The notes below the pieces were generated by a model, which searched no databases, was not told where the DNA came from, and was given only the letters and a program-made list of their open reading frames with translations. This document shows positions 40,552 to 49,931 of a stretch of DNA of 64,000 nt, piece after piece; positions within the stretch are counted from its first letter, which is position 1, and the number at the start of each line of letters is the position of its first letter. This DNA is from 0-14-3-00-41-53 sp041500225 (GTDB lineage: Bacteria; Nitrospirota; Thermodesulfovibrionia; Thermodesulfovibrionales; SM23-35): contig JBGQLV010000005.1 of the NCBI GenBank assembly GCA_041500225.1, positions 12,950 to 76,949 of the forward strand, given 5' to 3'. Made by a program: the position numbers and the translations under genes.

Positions 40552-41589
40552 ATGAAAGCAGCTGTTTATTACAGCAATGACGATATAAGGATTGAGGAGC
40601 GCTCAAAGCCCTCTATATCCGATGGAGAAATCATGGTAAGGATGAAGGCTTCCGGAATCTGCGGAACGGATGTGATGCAGTGGTACCGTATAAAGAAAGC
40701 TCCCCGTGTCCTTGGTCATGAGATGGCAGGCGAGATTGTAGAGATCGGAAGCAATGTAGAAGGATTTAAAAAGGGTGACAGGGTATTTGTTTCTCACCAT
40801 GTCCCATGCTATAAATGCTACCACTGTGTTCACAGGAATTATACCGCATGCGAATCGCTTCATACCGGCAATTATGATCCAGGAGGATTCTCGGAATTCA
40901 TAAGAGTACCGGAAGAGAATGTCAGATATGGAACTTTTCTCCTTCCTGAAAGAGTGACTTTTGAGGATGCTGCGATGATTGAACCTCTGGGATGTGCAAT
41001 TGCCGGAGAAAATCAATTGGGACTGAAGGAAGGTCAGACGGTATTGATAATAGGCTCCGGTGTTTCAGGTATTTTGCATATCCAACTGGCAAAGATAAGA
41101 AAAGACAAGGTTATCGCTACAGATATCGATGAATATAGACTGAATAAGGCTATAGAGTTTGGTGCTGATCATGTAATTGATGCAAGTAAATATTCTGTGA
41201 ATGAACTAAAAGACGTCAACGATAATAGATTGGCAGATGTTGTGATTGTTTGTGCTGCTGCAAAACAGGCAATTGATAATGCCCTGTCTTCTGTTGATAG
41301 AAAAGGAAAGATTCTTTTTTTTGCAGTCCCCGAAACTGATATCAGTATTCCGTCCCAGAGATTCTGGAGAGATGAGATAACTGTAACATTTTCATATGGT
41401 GCATCTCCTGATGATCTTCAGGAAGCAATAAAGCTGATTGACAGTGGCAGGGTTAATGTAAGAAAAATGATAACACATAGAATTCCACTTTCTGATATTG
41501 GGCGAGGGTTTAAATTAGCCTCAGAGGCAAAGAATTCTTTAAAAGTAGTGGTAGTTCCTGATAACGATGTGCAAGGGTCTAAAGATTAA
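40552..41589 (+). CDS. Zinc-dependent medium-chain alcohol dehydrogenase
   Basis: The 345-residue protein has the catalytic zinc site (Cys in GICGTDVM, His-Glu in LGHEMAGEIVEIG, about 37-66), the structural zinc cluster CYKCYHCVHRNYTAC (about 86-100) and the nucleotide-binding GSGVSGILHIQLA (about 163-175). It resembles sorbitol and threonine dehydrogenases. The substrate is not evident. The upstream aldolase suggests sugar or sugar-phosphate catabolism. TATAAT lies 12 nt before the ATG and no clear ribosome-binding site is seen. Confidence 0.85.
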   Translation: MKAAVYYSNDDIRIEERSKPSISDGEIMVRMKASGICGTDVMQWYRIKKAPRVLGHEMAGEIVEIGSNVEGFKKGDRVFVSHHVPCYKCYHCVHRNYTACESLHTGNYDPGGFSEFIRVPEENVRYGTFLLPERVTFEDAAMIEPLGCAIAGENQLGLKEGQTVLIIGSGVSGILHIQLAKIRKDKVIATDIDEYRLNKAIEFGADHVIDASKYSVNELKDVNDNRLADVVIVCAAAKQAIDNALSSVDRKGKILFFAVPETDISIPSQRFWRDEITVTFSYGASPDDLQEAIKLIDSGRVNVRKMITHRIPLSDIGRGFKLASEAKNSLKVVVVPDNDVQGSKD

Positions 41590-41684
41590 ATTCTATCTAA
41601 CGCGTACACCTGATAATCATATAGAATAAACGTGATTCAATTTATTGCAACAGTGAGGATTTACGGAGGAAGTCTGCATTAGAG

Positions 41685-44465
41685 TTAATTATTCTTATTA
41701 AAAGTTTCTCTCAGGAACTCAAATCCTTTTGAGAAGTAAATGTTACATATTCTGTTAGCCGTTTCTCTTTCGTTTGCATCGTAGAGAGCTTGAACAATGG
41801 CAACGATATCCTCTTTTTTGTAATCCGGGTAAGTCTCAGCATTAAGCATTTTCAGGTACAAGTTCCCAACCATTGCAGGTGTTTTCGTAACATGTCTGCG
41901 AAGATATTCTATAAAAAAACCATAGTTCCAATTCGCTCCTATAGCGTCCACGGAAATTTGTAACCATTTATAAACATCATCGTCAATCGTATCAACAAGA
42001 GAGAGCCACTTCCCTAATTTAGATGCGATGATACGATATTCATCTTTCTCAAGGTTTGGGGTTACTTTCTCTATTATCGCTTTCCACAAGGGCTTAATCT
42101 TGCGTCTAAGCTCTTCATCATCCCTGTCCCTGAATGTCCACATGAACGTGACAAGTTCAGATATGTAATCCGTATTATCAGTCTCGAACAGCTTACGTAG
42201 TAAACCATTCGCATCTGCCAAGACATCCCATCCCGCCAGATATCCAATGGTTATATTTTGAACCAGTTTGGCTGCTGCATGTTTATCGGCAAACGAGCAT
42301 GACAGCCCTTTTTCATAGTGACCCTTATCACGCAAAAGTTTATATATTTCCTCATATACTGTCGAAGTCATAACAATATATCCAATGAAAGCGGCTTTCC
42401 AGTGTTTGTCGCTCTCAAGGTCAAATATTCTATTAAAATTACTGACTACCCATTGCTTATCAAGGTAATTCAGGTACGGAAGATACCAGCCAATAACTAT
42501 TGAAAATTCTAAGCCGGGTTCTTTTGTTTTATCAAGACGCTCTGTAAACTCAGACTTTATAGATTCTATCCATCTGTCTTCTTTGTCTCCACAATAAAGC
42601 CGTGCGTAACGGAGTGAGTAATTTATGGCTGCCATGAACACTTTACCCTTTGATGAGTTTAAAACTGAAGTTACAAGGTCATTCATCATGCTCATGTCAC
42701 TCTTGACGTTCTTAAGAAGAAGTAACAATATTTGTTCTGCTATTGGCAAAAGGTCAGGAGAGAAGGCATGTTTATCATTCTTCGTACCTTCCCGAATGAG
42801 GTCTGCTATCGTATCAGCAATCCAGCGATTATAGTCATACTTGCCTTCTTTCTTTTCTTCACTCCAAAAGCTACCGTCCTCTATTAGTTTCTTCATAAAT
42901 GGCAGCAGCTCGTTCCAATCGAAATCCTTATTGTTCCTCCATGCTTCCTCAAATCCTCTAAGAAATTCGTGTTGGTATTTTCGGGGTACAGAGAGGAATG
43001 GATTTAAATCCGTCGAAAATCTTACCGAGTCATTAGATATAAACTTTCTGACAGAGGATGCAAGGTTTACTCTGGTAAAGTCCTCCCATAAGGGCTCACC
43101 TTCTTCTTTATATGAATTAATGTACATTGCAATTTCTTCATTAGTCTTTTTCTTAAACTCTTCCTCGTCTATTGGACTAACATCCTGAACCCAACCAACT
43201 CCCGATGACCAGGAATGAAATCCCGGATGTTCTATTGTTGCATCATTAATGGAATTGTAGGCTTCATAGCGTCGTTTGACTTCCTTATTGCCGGTATCGA
43301 GCAAGGCAAGGAACCATTCTTTCTTATAGTAGGCTTTGATGCGTTCTTCTTTTTCAGGGATACCAGACACCTCATCAGGAAAATAGAATTCTTGAGTTTC
43401 AATCCATTTAAGGATAGTCTCAATCTGTGTTTCGTCAAAACTCTTGCAGCGGTCTTTGAACAGTTCATAAAGCTCATGTATAGTCACACTGTTAAGTGGA
43501 TTATAGGTTATGCTCCAGAGTAGATGGGACAATGCATCATAGTGATGATTTATCAGGTGATACGCCAGACGCTTAAATATATCATGCTCCTCACCGAGCA
43601 TATCTTTTATTATGGGTTCAATTTCCTTTGGGTCTGCTGCCTCAAGCATGTCTCGCACGAAATGAACAAGCTGGCACTCATATCTATCCGGGAAACTCGT
43701 CTGCTCATGATCTTCTATTGCTGGTATCCATACACAGTTAAACTGAGACTTATCCTCCTTCAATATTTCCTGCATCTTCGTTATCGCAACATTGGCAGCC
43801 TCAACAGCGCAAATTTCAGAAATGCCCTTCTTGTTTTTATCTAAAGTTTCCTTCAGATAAAAAGGGTCGATAACTGAAATATATTCACGACTGTCCTCCT
43901 CATCTGATTTGCTGTAATGTAGAATCACATCGAGCAACCCTATTATCAGGTCCCTCGCACCTTCTCTTATCAGTTTGGGGAGGAATAGCTTGCCTATTTC
44001 ATGGTCAAGTAGAGCTGTTCCTATGCTGGGGCGGAGCGCATCTTTAATAAACTGTATATGCTGAGCGCTTATATACAGAATGGGAAAGTGAGAGATGGTT
44101 TCTAACAGTTTCCAATCGGTTCTGTAGTTGTCTATCCTCTTTCCATATTCACGGTACGTAATAATACCATCGACAATCTCAAGCAACATCCTGGAAACTT
44201 CATCACTGGGGTTTTCCTCATTTTTTGCTGCCATATTCTCAAGCGCATCAAGAATATTCCAGTGTGAGACGGTATAGTAACCCTTCTTATTGGGCACCTC
44301 TTGAGGTTTTGGGTTGTTCTCAGGGGCGAAGTACCCTGCATCTCGTAATGGAACCAACCATTCGAAGGGCTTAGAGGCTACTGAAAGCTTTTTGAAAAAA
44401 TGATCTTCCAAACTCTTGTCGTTTTTTATCAACTGAAGTGTTTTTGTTATTTTATCTATGGACAT
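41685..44465 (-). CDS. Large helical protein, partner of the SIR2-like protein
   Basis: The 926-residue protein is not recognised by a named domain. It is almost wholly alpha-helical with regularly spaced hydrophobic and charged helices, suggesting HEAT-like repeats. There is no P-loop, signal peptide or membrane helix. The N-terminus contains WLVPLRDAGYFAPENNP and YYTVSHWNILDAL, strings I associate with C-terminal sensor regions of large defence proteins (recalled, not searched). Its ATG lies 2 nt after the SIR2 stop, so the two are co-translated. It probably senses a trigger and controls the SIR2 NADase, or forms a complex with it. Confidence 0.65.
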   Translation of the reverse strand: MSIDKITKTLQLIKNDKSLEDHFFKKLSVASKPFEWLVPLRDAGYFAPENNPKPQEVPNKKGYYTVSHWNILDALENMAAKNEENPSDEVSRMLLEIVDGIITYREYGKRIDNYRTDWKLLETISHFPILYISAQHIQFIKDALRPSIGTALLDHEIGKLFLPKLIREGARDLIIGLLDVILHYSKSDEEDSREYISVIDPFYLKETLDKNKKGISEICAVEAANVAITKMQEILKEDKSQFNCVWIPAIEDHEQTSFPDRYECQLVHFVRDMLEAADPKEIEPIIKDMLGEEHDIFKRLAYHLINHHYDALSHLLWSITYNPLNSVTIHELYELFKDRCKSFDETQIETILKWIETQEFYFPDEVSGIPEKEERIKAYYKKEWFLALLDTGNKEVKRRYEAYNSINDATIEHPGFHSWSSGVGWVQDVSPIDEEEFKKKTNEEIAMYINSYKEEGEPLWEDFTRVNLASSVRKFISNDSVRFSTDLNPFLSVPRKYQHEFLRGFEEAWRNNKDFDWNELLPFMKKLIEDGSFWSEEKKEGKYDYNRWIADTIADLIREGTKNDKHAFSPDLLPIAEQILLLLLKNVKSDMSMMNDLVTSVLNSSKGKVFMAAINYSLRYARLYCGDKEDRWIESIKSEFTERLDKTKEPGLEFSIVIGWYLPYLNYLDKQWVVSNFNRIFDLESDKHWKAAFIGYIVMTSTVYEEIYKLLRDKGHYEKGLSCSFADKHAAAKLVQNITIGYLAGWDVLADANGLLRKLFETDNTDYISELVTFMWTFRDRDDEELRRKIKPLWKAIIEKVTPNLEKDEYRIIASKLGKWLSLVDTIDDDVYKWLQISVDAIGANWNYGFFIEYLRRHVTKTPAMVGNLYLKMLNAETYPDYKKEDIVAIVQALYDANERETANRICNIYFSKGFEFLRETFNKNN

Positions 44466-44467
44466 GT

Positions 44468-45370
44468 CTACTCCACTGCATCGTCAATGAGTCGAGAAGC
44501 GTCATGCAGATATCCGGTAACTTGGTTGATTTCCTCGTTCCAGCGTCTGATAACCTCTATGAGTTGCCTATACCCCTTAGCATCCTTCTCATAACCCAAA
44601 ATGTTAATGCCAAGCTCGTTATAGTATGCTTGTTCATAGGCAAGAATGTTCTCCTCCCCACGGTAAAATCCAGAGGGTATGAAATGTCTCGGAGGCAATG
44701 TCGGATTTCTGGGATTATCCTTAAGTATGAACTCCAATATTTCAAATTCAGCGACACCATAACCTAAAAAAAGAACTGTAAACTCTCGAAAGATTTGTCC
44801 AAGGAATTTCTTGAACTCCGGATCCGTGTATCTTTTCATATATTCGGAGACTGTAAATATCAGAGAGGTTCTATCCCTGACAGAGCCATGAATATGGTAC
44901 AGGTTTGTGTTATCTAATCTATCCGCTTTAAAGTCAGAAGCCCGGTAAAGAATATTCTCGGGATTAAAAAGCTTGTCGAAATGAGTATCAGCATTAGTGG
45001 TTATAAACAAGCCCCTTAATTTTACGATGTCACCATAAATATTGGGAGTCTCAATATCATCCCCTTCTTTTAACGCTTTATTCATCTCCTCGTAAAAGAC
45101 ATCCGCACGTTCCTTGTTGTGGAAGAGATGGTAACAAATCGTTATCGTTTTTTTATGATCTTGAATCTGGGAAAGGGTGTCTCTCTCTTTGTAGTTAATA
45201 ATAAGTTCCCTGTGACATCTGTTGACAAGGTTTCTTGATAGCGCATCCCATCCTTCGCAGCCTACAAGTCTTGACACCCCCGCACCAATAAAGACAGCCA
45301 GAGTACCATCGTTCACGGCCTCCCTTATCTCGTCTGGGACTTCAGGTATGAGCGAAATGCCGTTACTCAT
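44468..45370 (-). CDS. SIR2-like domain protein (probable NADase, defence effector)
   Basis: The 300-residue protein has the SIR2 NAD-binding GAGVS (29-33), TTNADTHFD (124-132, with Asn126 and Asp128), the catalytic His in YHIHGS (His161) and GYG (203-205). It lacks the zinc-binding Cys of deacetylase sirtuins, as do SIR2 effectors of anti-phage systems (Thoeris, DSR, SIR2-pAgo, SIR2-HerA), which deplete NAD. It is followed directly by the 926-residue helical protein. No Argonaute, HerA or TIR gene is near. Catalytic residues look intact. Confidence 0.82.
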   Translation of the reverse strand: MSNGISLIPEVPDEIREAVNDGTLAVFIGAGVSRLVGCEGWDALSRNLVNRCHRELIINYKERDTLSQIQDHKKTITICYHLFHNKERADVFYEEMNKALKEGDDIETPNIYGDIVKLRGLFITTNADTHFDKLFNPENILYRASDFKADRLDNTNLYHIHGSVRDRTSLIFTVSEYMKRYTDPEFKKFLGQIFREFTVLFLGYGVAEFEILEFILKDNPRNPTLPPRHFIPSGFYRGEENILAYEQAYYNELGINILGYEKDAKGYRQLIEVIRRWNEEINQVTGYLHDASRLIDDAVE

Positions 45371-45469
45371 TCCCCTTTCTCATCCAGAAATACAAGTTAC
45401 AGTTTCTGCTCATCTCCGCAGATTCTATCATACTCACTCGGGTTTTTCACCGATTTCGCATTTTTCTAT

Positions 45470-45501
45470 CTGGATATCATGACTTTTAGGATGATAACCA
45501 G
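45470..45501. promoter_or_regulatory. Inverted repeat upstream of the SIR2 operon
   Basis: CTGGATATCAT and ATGATAACCAG pair at 10 of 11 positions around a 10-nt loop, 100 bp before the SIR2 start. It could be an operator or a terminator for upstream transcription. Confidence 0.4.
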
Positions 45502-45648
45502 AAACTCGATAACTTCACTTTATTAATTCGCCCTGCTTAACAGTTACCCAAAGAAACAAACGGTCCGAGAGCAGCCTGATCGTGTGTTGAGTACAGGAAG
45601 TACATCGCATGGGGATTCATGGATGGATATGTCACCCTGAAGGGTTGG

Positions 45649-45888
45649 TTATATCTTGTAACGTTTATAAATTTCAAGTCTCGTAGGGCAAGTGCAATGG
45701 TATGAAGAGCCATAAGAAAACCAGTAAGGGCAAGTGCTTTTGTTACTTTTAGTTTTTACAGCAAGAAATGCCCTTTGGACATCTCTTTCGATAGAACAGG
45801 TATCCCATGTGTCATTATTTAAACATGTAAAATTATAAGAACATTTTGTTGTTTGTTTCCTTATTTTATCGCTAACCTGATAAGCCAT
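45649..45888 (-). CDS. Small Cys-rich protein, second family member
   Basis: The 79-residue protein has Cys at KCSYNFTC, DTC, TCPYW and HCTCP, and ends YWFSYGSSYHCTCPTRLEIY. The arrangement parallels the protein at 22373-22615. There is no signal peptide. It starts at an ATG preceded by AAGGAAT (weak site). Function unknown; a metal or Fe-S site is likely. It lies between the SIR2 operon and moeA. Confidence 0.6.
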   Translation of the reverse strand: MAYQVSDKIRKQTTKCSYNFTCLNNDTWDTCSIERDVQRAFLAVKTKSNKSTCPYWFSYGSSYHCTCPTRLEIYKRYKI

Positions 45889-46097
45889 TGGGATTCCTTT
45901 AAGCTACTTTAATTTAATTAGAATACAAAATACTGATTTTGTCAAATATTTAGATTAAAAGTAGGCAACTCTATTTTGTTGATTCCTGTTTGTATTGTTG
46001 CATCATAGAACAAGATTTCAAAATCTCTCTTTCAGGAAGAAGGTGTTGAACTGTGCTCACACTATGTAAATCGAAGTTTTTGCTTTTACAGATATTC

Positions 46098-47351
46098 TTA
46101 AAAGAGTCTGACCTCTACAATCTCTCCTTCCTGCACACCAAGTTTCCTCAATGGAATAACGGCTGTCCCATCAGCCCTTGTCAAAGTCGTGATAAGGCCT
46201 GATTTACCGAGTATGGGCACAGCCCATATCTCTCCATTTCTTTCTTCGAGAGAAACCCCGATATGTTCTTCCCTTCCGGGACTTGAGGAGATGTTCTTTG
46301 CAACCCTTGCCTTAATAATCCTTCTCTTATTTTTAAATCTATCTTCACTTAATCCCGACTGAATTTCTAAGACAGGCTTAATAAATATCTCAAAGCATAC
46401 ATTAACTGCTGCCGGATGTCCTGGAAGACCGAAGATGGGAATGCTATCTACAATGCCACCTATCAATGGTTTACCGGGCTTTAATGATACACCATGGAAC
46501 AAGACTCCCGGCTTTCCCATGTCGTTTATCACCTGTGCTGTCATATCCTTTGTGCCCACGGAGCTACCACCTGTAATCAAGACCATATCCGAATTTCTTA
46601 AAGACTCTTCAACAACATCTCTTATGATTTCATACGCATCACTGAAAATACCTTTTTTTACAGGGATTCCTCCAGCATTTAAAATTAGTCCTGATAAAGT
46701 ATAGGAATTTATATCACGTACCTGGCCTGGTTTTATAGGTTTATCAGCAGGGACTATTTCATCGCCTGTAGATATAATAGAGACCCTTGGCTTTTCATAA
46801 ACCCGCACATCTGTTATACCTAATCCAGCAAGCGCCCCTATGTCCTGTGGTCTTAATCTATGACCTGTCTTTAATACAATCTCACCTTTTTTTGCATCCT
46901 CCCCTGCCTGAATCACATTCTCACCTGGAGCAATAGGTTTTACGACTTCAATCATCTTCTCATCTACCTGCTGGGTGTGTTCAAGCATTACAACTGAATC
47001 CGCACCTTCTGGAAGCATTCCACCTGTTGCAATCCTTGCAGCCTCGCCTTTTTTAAGTTTAAAATAAGGCTTCTCACCCATCAATATTTCATCTTTTAAA
47101 CTGAGGTATGATGAAAGGCTATCTGTAGCGCCGAATGTATCAGCAGAGTTTACTGCAAATCCATCTACTGTTGATCTGCTGAATGCCGGTAAATCTTCTG
47201 GTGAAACAATATCTCTTGAAATGATCATCCCATATGATTCTTCGATGGGCAAGTTATTTTCCTTAGCTCTTTTAAATGGAGAGTGTTGAAAAAGAAGTTT
47301 CAGGGCATCTTCTACCGAAATGAGTTCTTCTCTGCCAAGCATATCTTTCAT
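46098..47351 (-). CDS. moeA: Molybdopterin molybdotransferase MoeA
   Basis: The 417-residue protein has all MoeA domains: N-terminal VDGFAV (about 65-70), the GDEIVPADKPIKPGQVRDIN string (about 203-222), the MoCF domain with TGGSSVGTKD (about 261-270) and GLPGHPAAVNVCFE (about 313-326), and a C-terminal beta domain. It inserts molybdate or tungstate into adenylated molybdopterin. It stands alone. No moaA or mogA is in the window. Confidence 0.95.
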   Translation of the reverse strand: MKDMLGREELISVEDALKLLFQHSPFKRAKENNLPIEESYGMIISRDIVSPEDLPAFSRSTVDGFAVNSADTFGATDSLSSYLSLKDEILMGEKPYFKLKKGEAARIATGGMLPEGADSVVMLEHTQQVDEKMIEVVKPIAPGENVIQAGEDAKKGEIVLKTGHRLRPQDIGALAGLGITDVRVYEKPRVSIISTGDEIVPADKPIKPGQVRDINSYTLSGLILNAGGIPVKKGIFSDAYEIIRDVVEESLRNSDMVLITGGSSVGTKDMTAQVINDMGKPGVLFHGVSLKPGKPLIGGIVDSIPIFGLPGHPAAVNVCFEIFIKPVLEIQSGLSEDRFKNKRRIIKARVAKNISSSPGREEHIGVSLEERNGEIWAVPILGKSGLITTLTRADGTAVIPLRKLGVQEGEIVEVRLF

Positions 47352-47388
47352 AGTATTTGCCTAATCTTAATCTAAATTTATCAAGAGA

Positions 47389-47496
47389 GTAGCCGCAACC
47401 TTGAGGTTGCGTGGAATTTAATGCAATTTATAAGGATTTTAACATTATTTTTGATAGCAATTTGGTATTTGAACGCCGGCTAAAGCCTGCGGCTAC
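47389..47496. repeat. Palindromic GTAGCCGCA repeat
   Basis: GTAGCCGCA at the left and TGCGGCTAC at the right bound a 108-bp segment. The internal TTTAATGCAATTT resembles the tips of the larger hairpin repeats. It sits between moeA and pth. Confidence 0.6.
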
Positions 47497-47528
47497 AAGT
47501 TAGTAAAATAACCTTTACATGATTAAAT

Positions 47529-48080
47529 TCAATTAAACTTATTCATAGTCTTATCCACACCTTCTGAAACAATTGAACAAATCGCATCCGCTGCCTTCTG
47601 TATTGTATCCTTGATTAACGTAATCTCATTCCTTCTGAATTTGCTCAGTACATAATCCTCAGCCAATACTCCCTCTTCCCTTCCTATCCCGATCTTTAAT
47701 CTTATGAAGTCCTTCGAACCAATATTCTGTATTATTGATTCAACACCCTTATGTCCACCTGAGGAACCTGTTTTTCTAATCCTTAATTTACCTATTTCCA
47801 TATCAAGGTCGTCATGGATGGCTATAAGATTTTCAGGTTGGACATTGAACTTCCCGAGTATTTTTTTAATAACAGGACCACTCATGTTCATGTAAAGAAG
47901 GGGTTCTATAAGCAGGGCATCATGTCCCTCAATAGATCCCCTTCCGATTCTGTACTTGTCTTTTTCTTTAAAATCTATTTTATGCCTGGAAGCAACTTCC
48001 TCTATTACCATAAAACCAATATTGTGTCTGGTTCTGGAGTATCTTCTACCCGGATTTCCAAGTCCAGCTATAACCCACAT
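47529..48080 (-). CDS. pth: Peptidyl-tRNA hydrolase
   Basis: The 183-residue protein has WVIAGLGNPGRRYSRTRHNIG (anchor GLGNPG, catalytic His in RHNIG) and IHDDLDMEIGKLRIRKTGSSGGHKG (anchors HDDLD and SGGHKG). It recycles peptidyl-tRNA. It follows rplY by 11 nt, an order (prs-rplY-pth) common in bacteria. Confidence 0.96.
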   Translation of the reverse strand: MWVIAGLGNPGRRYSRTRHNIGFMVIEEVASRHKIDFKEKDKYRIGRGSIEGHDALLIEPLLYMNMSGPVIKKILGKFNVQPENLIAIHDDLDMEIGKLRIRKTGSSGGHKGVESIIQNIGSKDFIRLKIGIGREEGVLAEDYVLSKFRRNEITLIKDTIQKAADAICSIVSEGVDKTMNKFN

Positions 48081-48091
48081 TATTAACTAAC

Positions 48092-48763
48092 TTACTTTTT
48101 TTCTTTCTCTTTTTCTTCTGCTACTTCTTCTTTCTTGCCTTTCTTTACAACCTCGGGCTCTGCAACCTCGGGGGCAGCAGCAACTTCAACAGGTGCCACT
48201 TCCTCAACAACAGGAGCTATTATGTTAACTATAACTTCATCAGGATCAGTAAGAACCTTTATACCTTCTCCAGGTTTCAGATCACTAACATGGAGAGATT
48301 GGCCTATCTCAAGTCCCGAGATATCTATTTTTATATGGCCTGGTATCCTGTCTGGAAGACATTCGACCTCTATCTTTCTGAGCAGATACTGTAATATACC
48401 TCCGTCTCTCTTTACACCTATCGGCTCTCCGACAGTAGCAATATGCACTGTAACCTTTATCTCTTCTATAAGCGAGACCTCAAAAAAATCTGCGTGGAGT
48501 AATTCCCCTTTAATGGGGTCAAGCTGATAATCCTTTACAAGTGCGAGCCTGCTTTCGCCGTCTGCAAATTGAAGGTTTACCATCACCTGCTCACCTGCGG
48601 TTGTATTAATAAACTGTGCGAGCTCCTTTTGGGAAAATTTTACAGGGAGAGAATCTCCTCCCCTGTAAAGAATTGCAGGGATCATATTCTTTCTTCTGAG
48701 GTTACGCGCTGCTCCTTTCCCAAATTCCTTCCTCTTTTCTGCATTAATAGTTATCCTCTCCAT
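48092..48763 (-). CDS. rplY: 50S ribosomal protein L25, CTC form
   Basis: The 223-residue protein has the 5S-rRNA-binding L25 domain (about 1-95; KEFGKGAARNLRR, PAILYRGG) and the TL5/CTC C-terminal beta domain (about 96-185), then an acidic and basic tail rich in Glu, Val, Ala and Lys (about 185-223). It overlaps prs by 13 nt, inside which its GGAGAG site lies. Confidence 0.95.
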   Translation of the reverse strand: MERITINAEKRKEFGKGAARNLRRKNMIPAILYRGGDSLPVKFSQKELAQFINTTAGEQVMVNLQFADGESRLALVKDYQLDPIKGELLHADFFEVSLIEEIKVTVHIATVGEPIGVKRDGGILQYLLRKIEVECLPDRIPGHIKIDISGLEIGQSLHVSDLKPGEGIKVLTDPDEVIVNIIAPVVEEVAPVEVAAAPEVAEPEVVKKGKKEEVAEEKEKEKK

Positions 48764-49749
48764 CTCTCCTCCTTTATCCTGTTAGAAAGAATTTCTAACG
48801 GGGTTTGCACAAAAAGCGAACTTACTGAAGATTCCTCATGAATCCGTTTGATTGCCTCTCCAAGAAGAGGCGCTATACTTAAAACAGTAAGCTTTTTACA
48901 CTGCTCTTTTTTGCTGTCAAAGGGTATTGTATTTGTTACAATAAGTTCCTTTATAGCTGAATTATTCACCTTCTCAATTGCTGATCCCGAAAGTACAGCA
49001 TGTGTGCATGCTGCGACAACCTGCCTTGCTCCTTTCTTTGTCAATGCGGCAGCAGCCTGAATGATTGTACCACCGGTATCAATCATATCATCGAGTATAA
49101 TAGTATCCTTTTTTTCAACTTCGCCTATTACGTTCATTATCTGAGAGACATTTGCTGCTTCACGCCTCTTGTCGACAATTGCAATAGAACACTGAAGCAT
49201 TTTTGCAAAGGCCCTTGCCCTTTCAACACCACCTGCATCAGGGGATACAATTACAAGTTTTTTGGTGGTATATTTTTCCTGCACGTAATCCAAAAGGACA
49301 GGCGATGCGTAAAGATTGTCAACAGGGATATTAAAAAAACCCTGAATCTGAGCTGCGTGAAGATCCATTGTAAGGATTCTGTTTATACCTGCTGCTGTTA
49401 TCAAATCAGCAACAAGTTTTGCAGATATCGGAACCCTTGGCTGAACCTTTCTGTCCTGCCTTGCATATCCATAGTATGGCATAACAGCAGTTATTCTCTT
49501 TGCAGATGCCCTCTTAAGTGCGTCTGCTATTAAAAGCAGTTCCATAATATTATAATTTATCGGCATACAGGTTGGTTGTAATACAAATACATCAGTCCCC
49601 CTTACATTCTCATTTATTTGTACCATAATCTCACCGTCACTGAATGTTGTTGCAGTAGCATCTCCAACAGGTATCTCGAGATAGGCTGCAACCTCTTTTG
49701 CAAGCTCTTTATGTGCGTTACCAGTAAAAAGTTTAATCCCCTCCGGCAT
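48751..49749 (-). CDS. prs: Ribose-phosphate pyrophosphokinase
   Basis: The 332-residue protein has the KLFTGNAHKELA opening, the flexible-loop YGYARQDRKVQPR (about 94-106), the metal loop LHAAQIQGFF and the PRPP loop ILDDMIDTGGT (about 218-228). It makes PRPP from ribose 5-phosphate. The C-terminus is slightly longer than usual and overlaps rplY. GGAGG precedes the ATG, and tRNA-Gln lies upstream. Confidence 0.96.
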   Translation of the reverse strand: MPEGIKLFTGNAHKELAKEVAAYLEIPVGDATATTFSDGEIMVQINENVRGTDVFVLQPTCMPINYNIMELLLIADALKRASAKRITAVMPYYGYARQDRKVQPRVPISAKLVADLITAAGINRILTMDLHAAQIQGFFNIPVDNLYASPVLLDYVQEKYTTKKLVIVSPDAGGVERARAFAKMLQCSIAIVDKRREAANVSQIMNVIGEVEKKDTIILDDMIDTGGTIIQAAAALTKKGARQVVAACTHAVLSGSAIEKVNNSAIKELIVTNTIPFDSKKEQCKKLTVLSIAPLLGEAIKRIHEESSVSSLFVQTPLEILSNRIKEERWRG

Positions 49750-49855
49750 TGTTCCTCCTTCACAAAAAGTTCGAAGTTAAAAACTTTATGAGATCAGTTT
49801 ATTTTACTTTTAACTATTAACTTCTAACTCTGGATTTTGCAATGCAAAATCCACT

Positions 49856-49930
49856 TGGCTGGGGCGGGAGGATTCGAACCTCCAGATGGGAGATCCAAAG
49901 TCTCCTGACTTGCCATTTGTCGACGCCCCA
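49856..49930 (-). tRNA. tRNA-Gln (anticodon TTG)
   Basis: The minus strand gives acceptor TGGGGCG/CGCCCCA, D-arm, anticodon arm GGAGA-CTTTGGA-TCTCC, T-arm GGAGGTTCGAATCCTCC, discriminator G and encoded CCA. It begins 1 nt after the ispE stop and precedes prs. Confidence 0.95.
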
Positions 49931-49931
49931 C

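Noticed and set aside
42318..43844. Plus-strand frames opposite the 926-residue gene
   Set aside because: Antisense shadows without ribosome-binding sites. The minus-strand gene is continuous and coupled to the SIR2 gene.
48751..48763. Overlap of prs and rplY taken as a frame error
   Set aside because: Both proteins are complete, and short overlaps are normal in this operon order.
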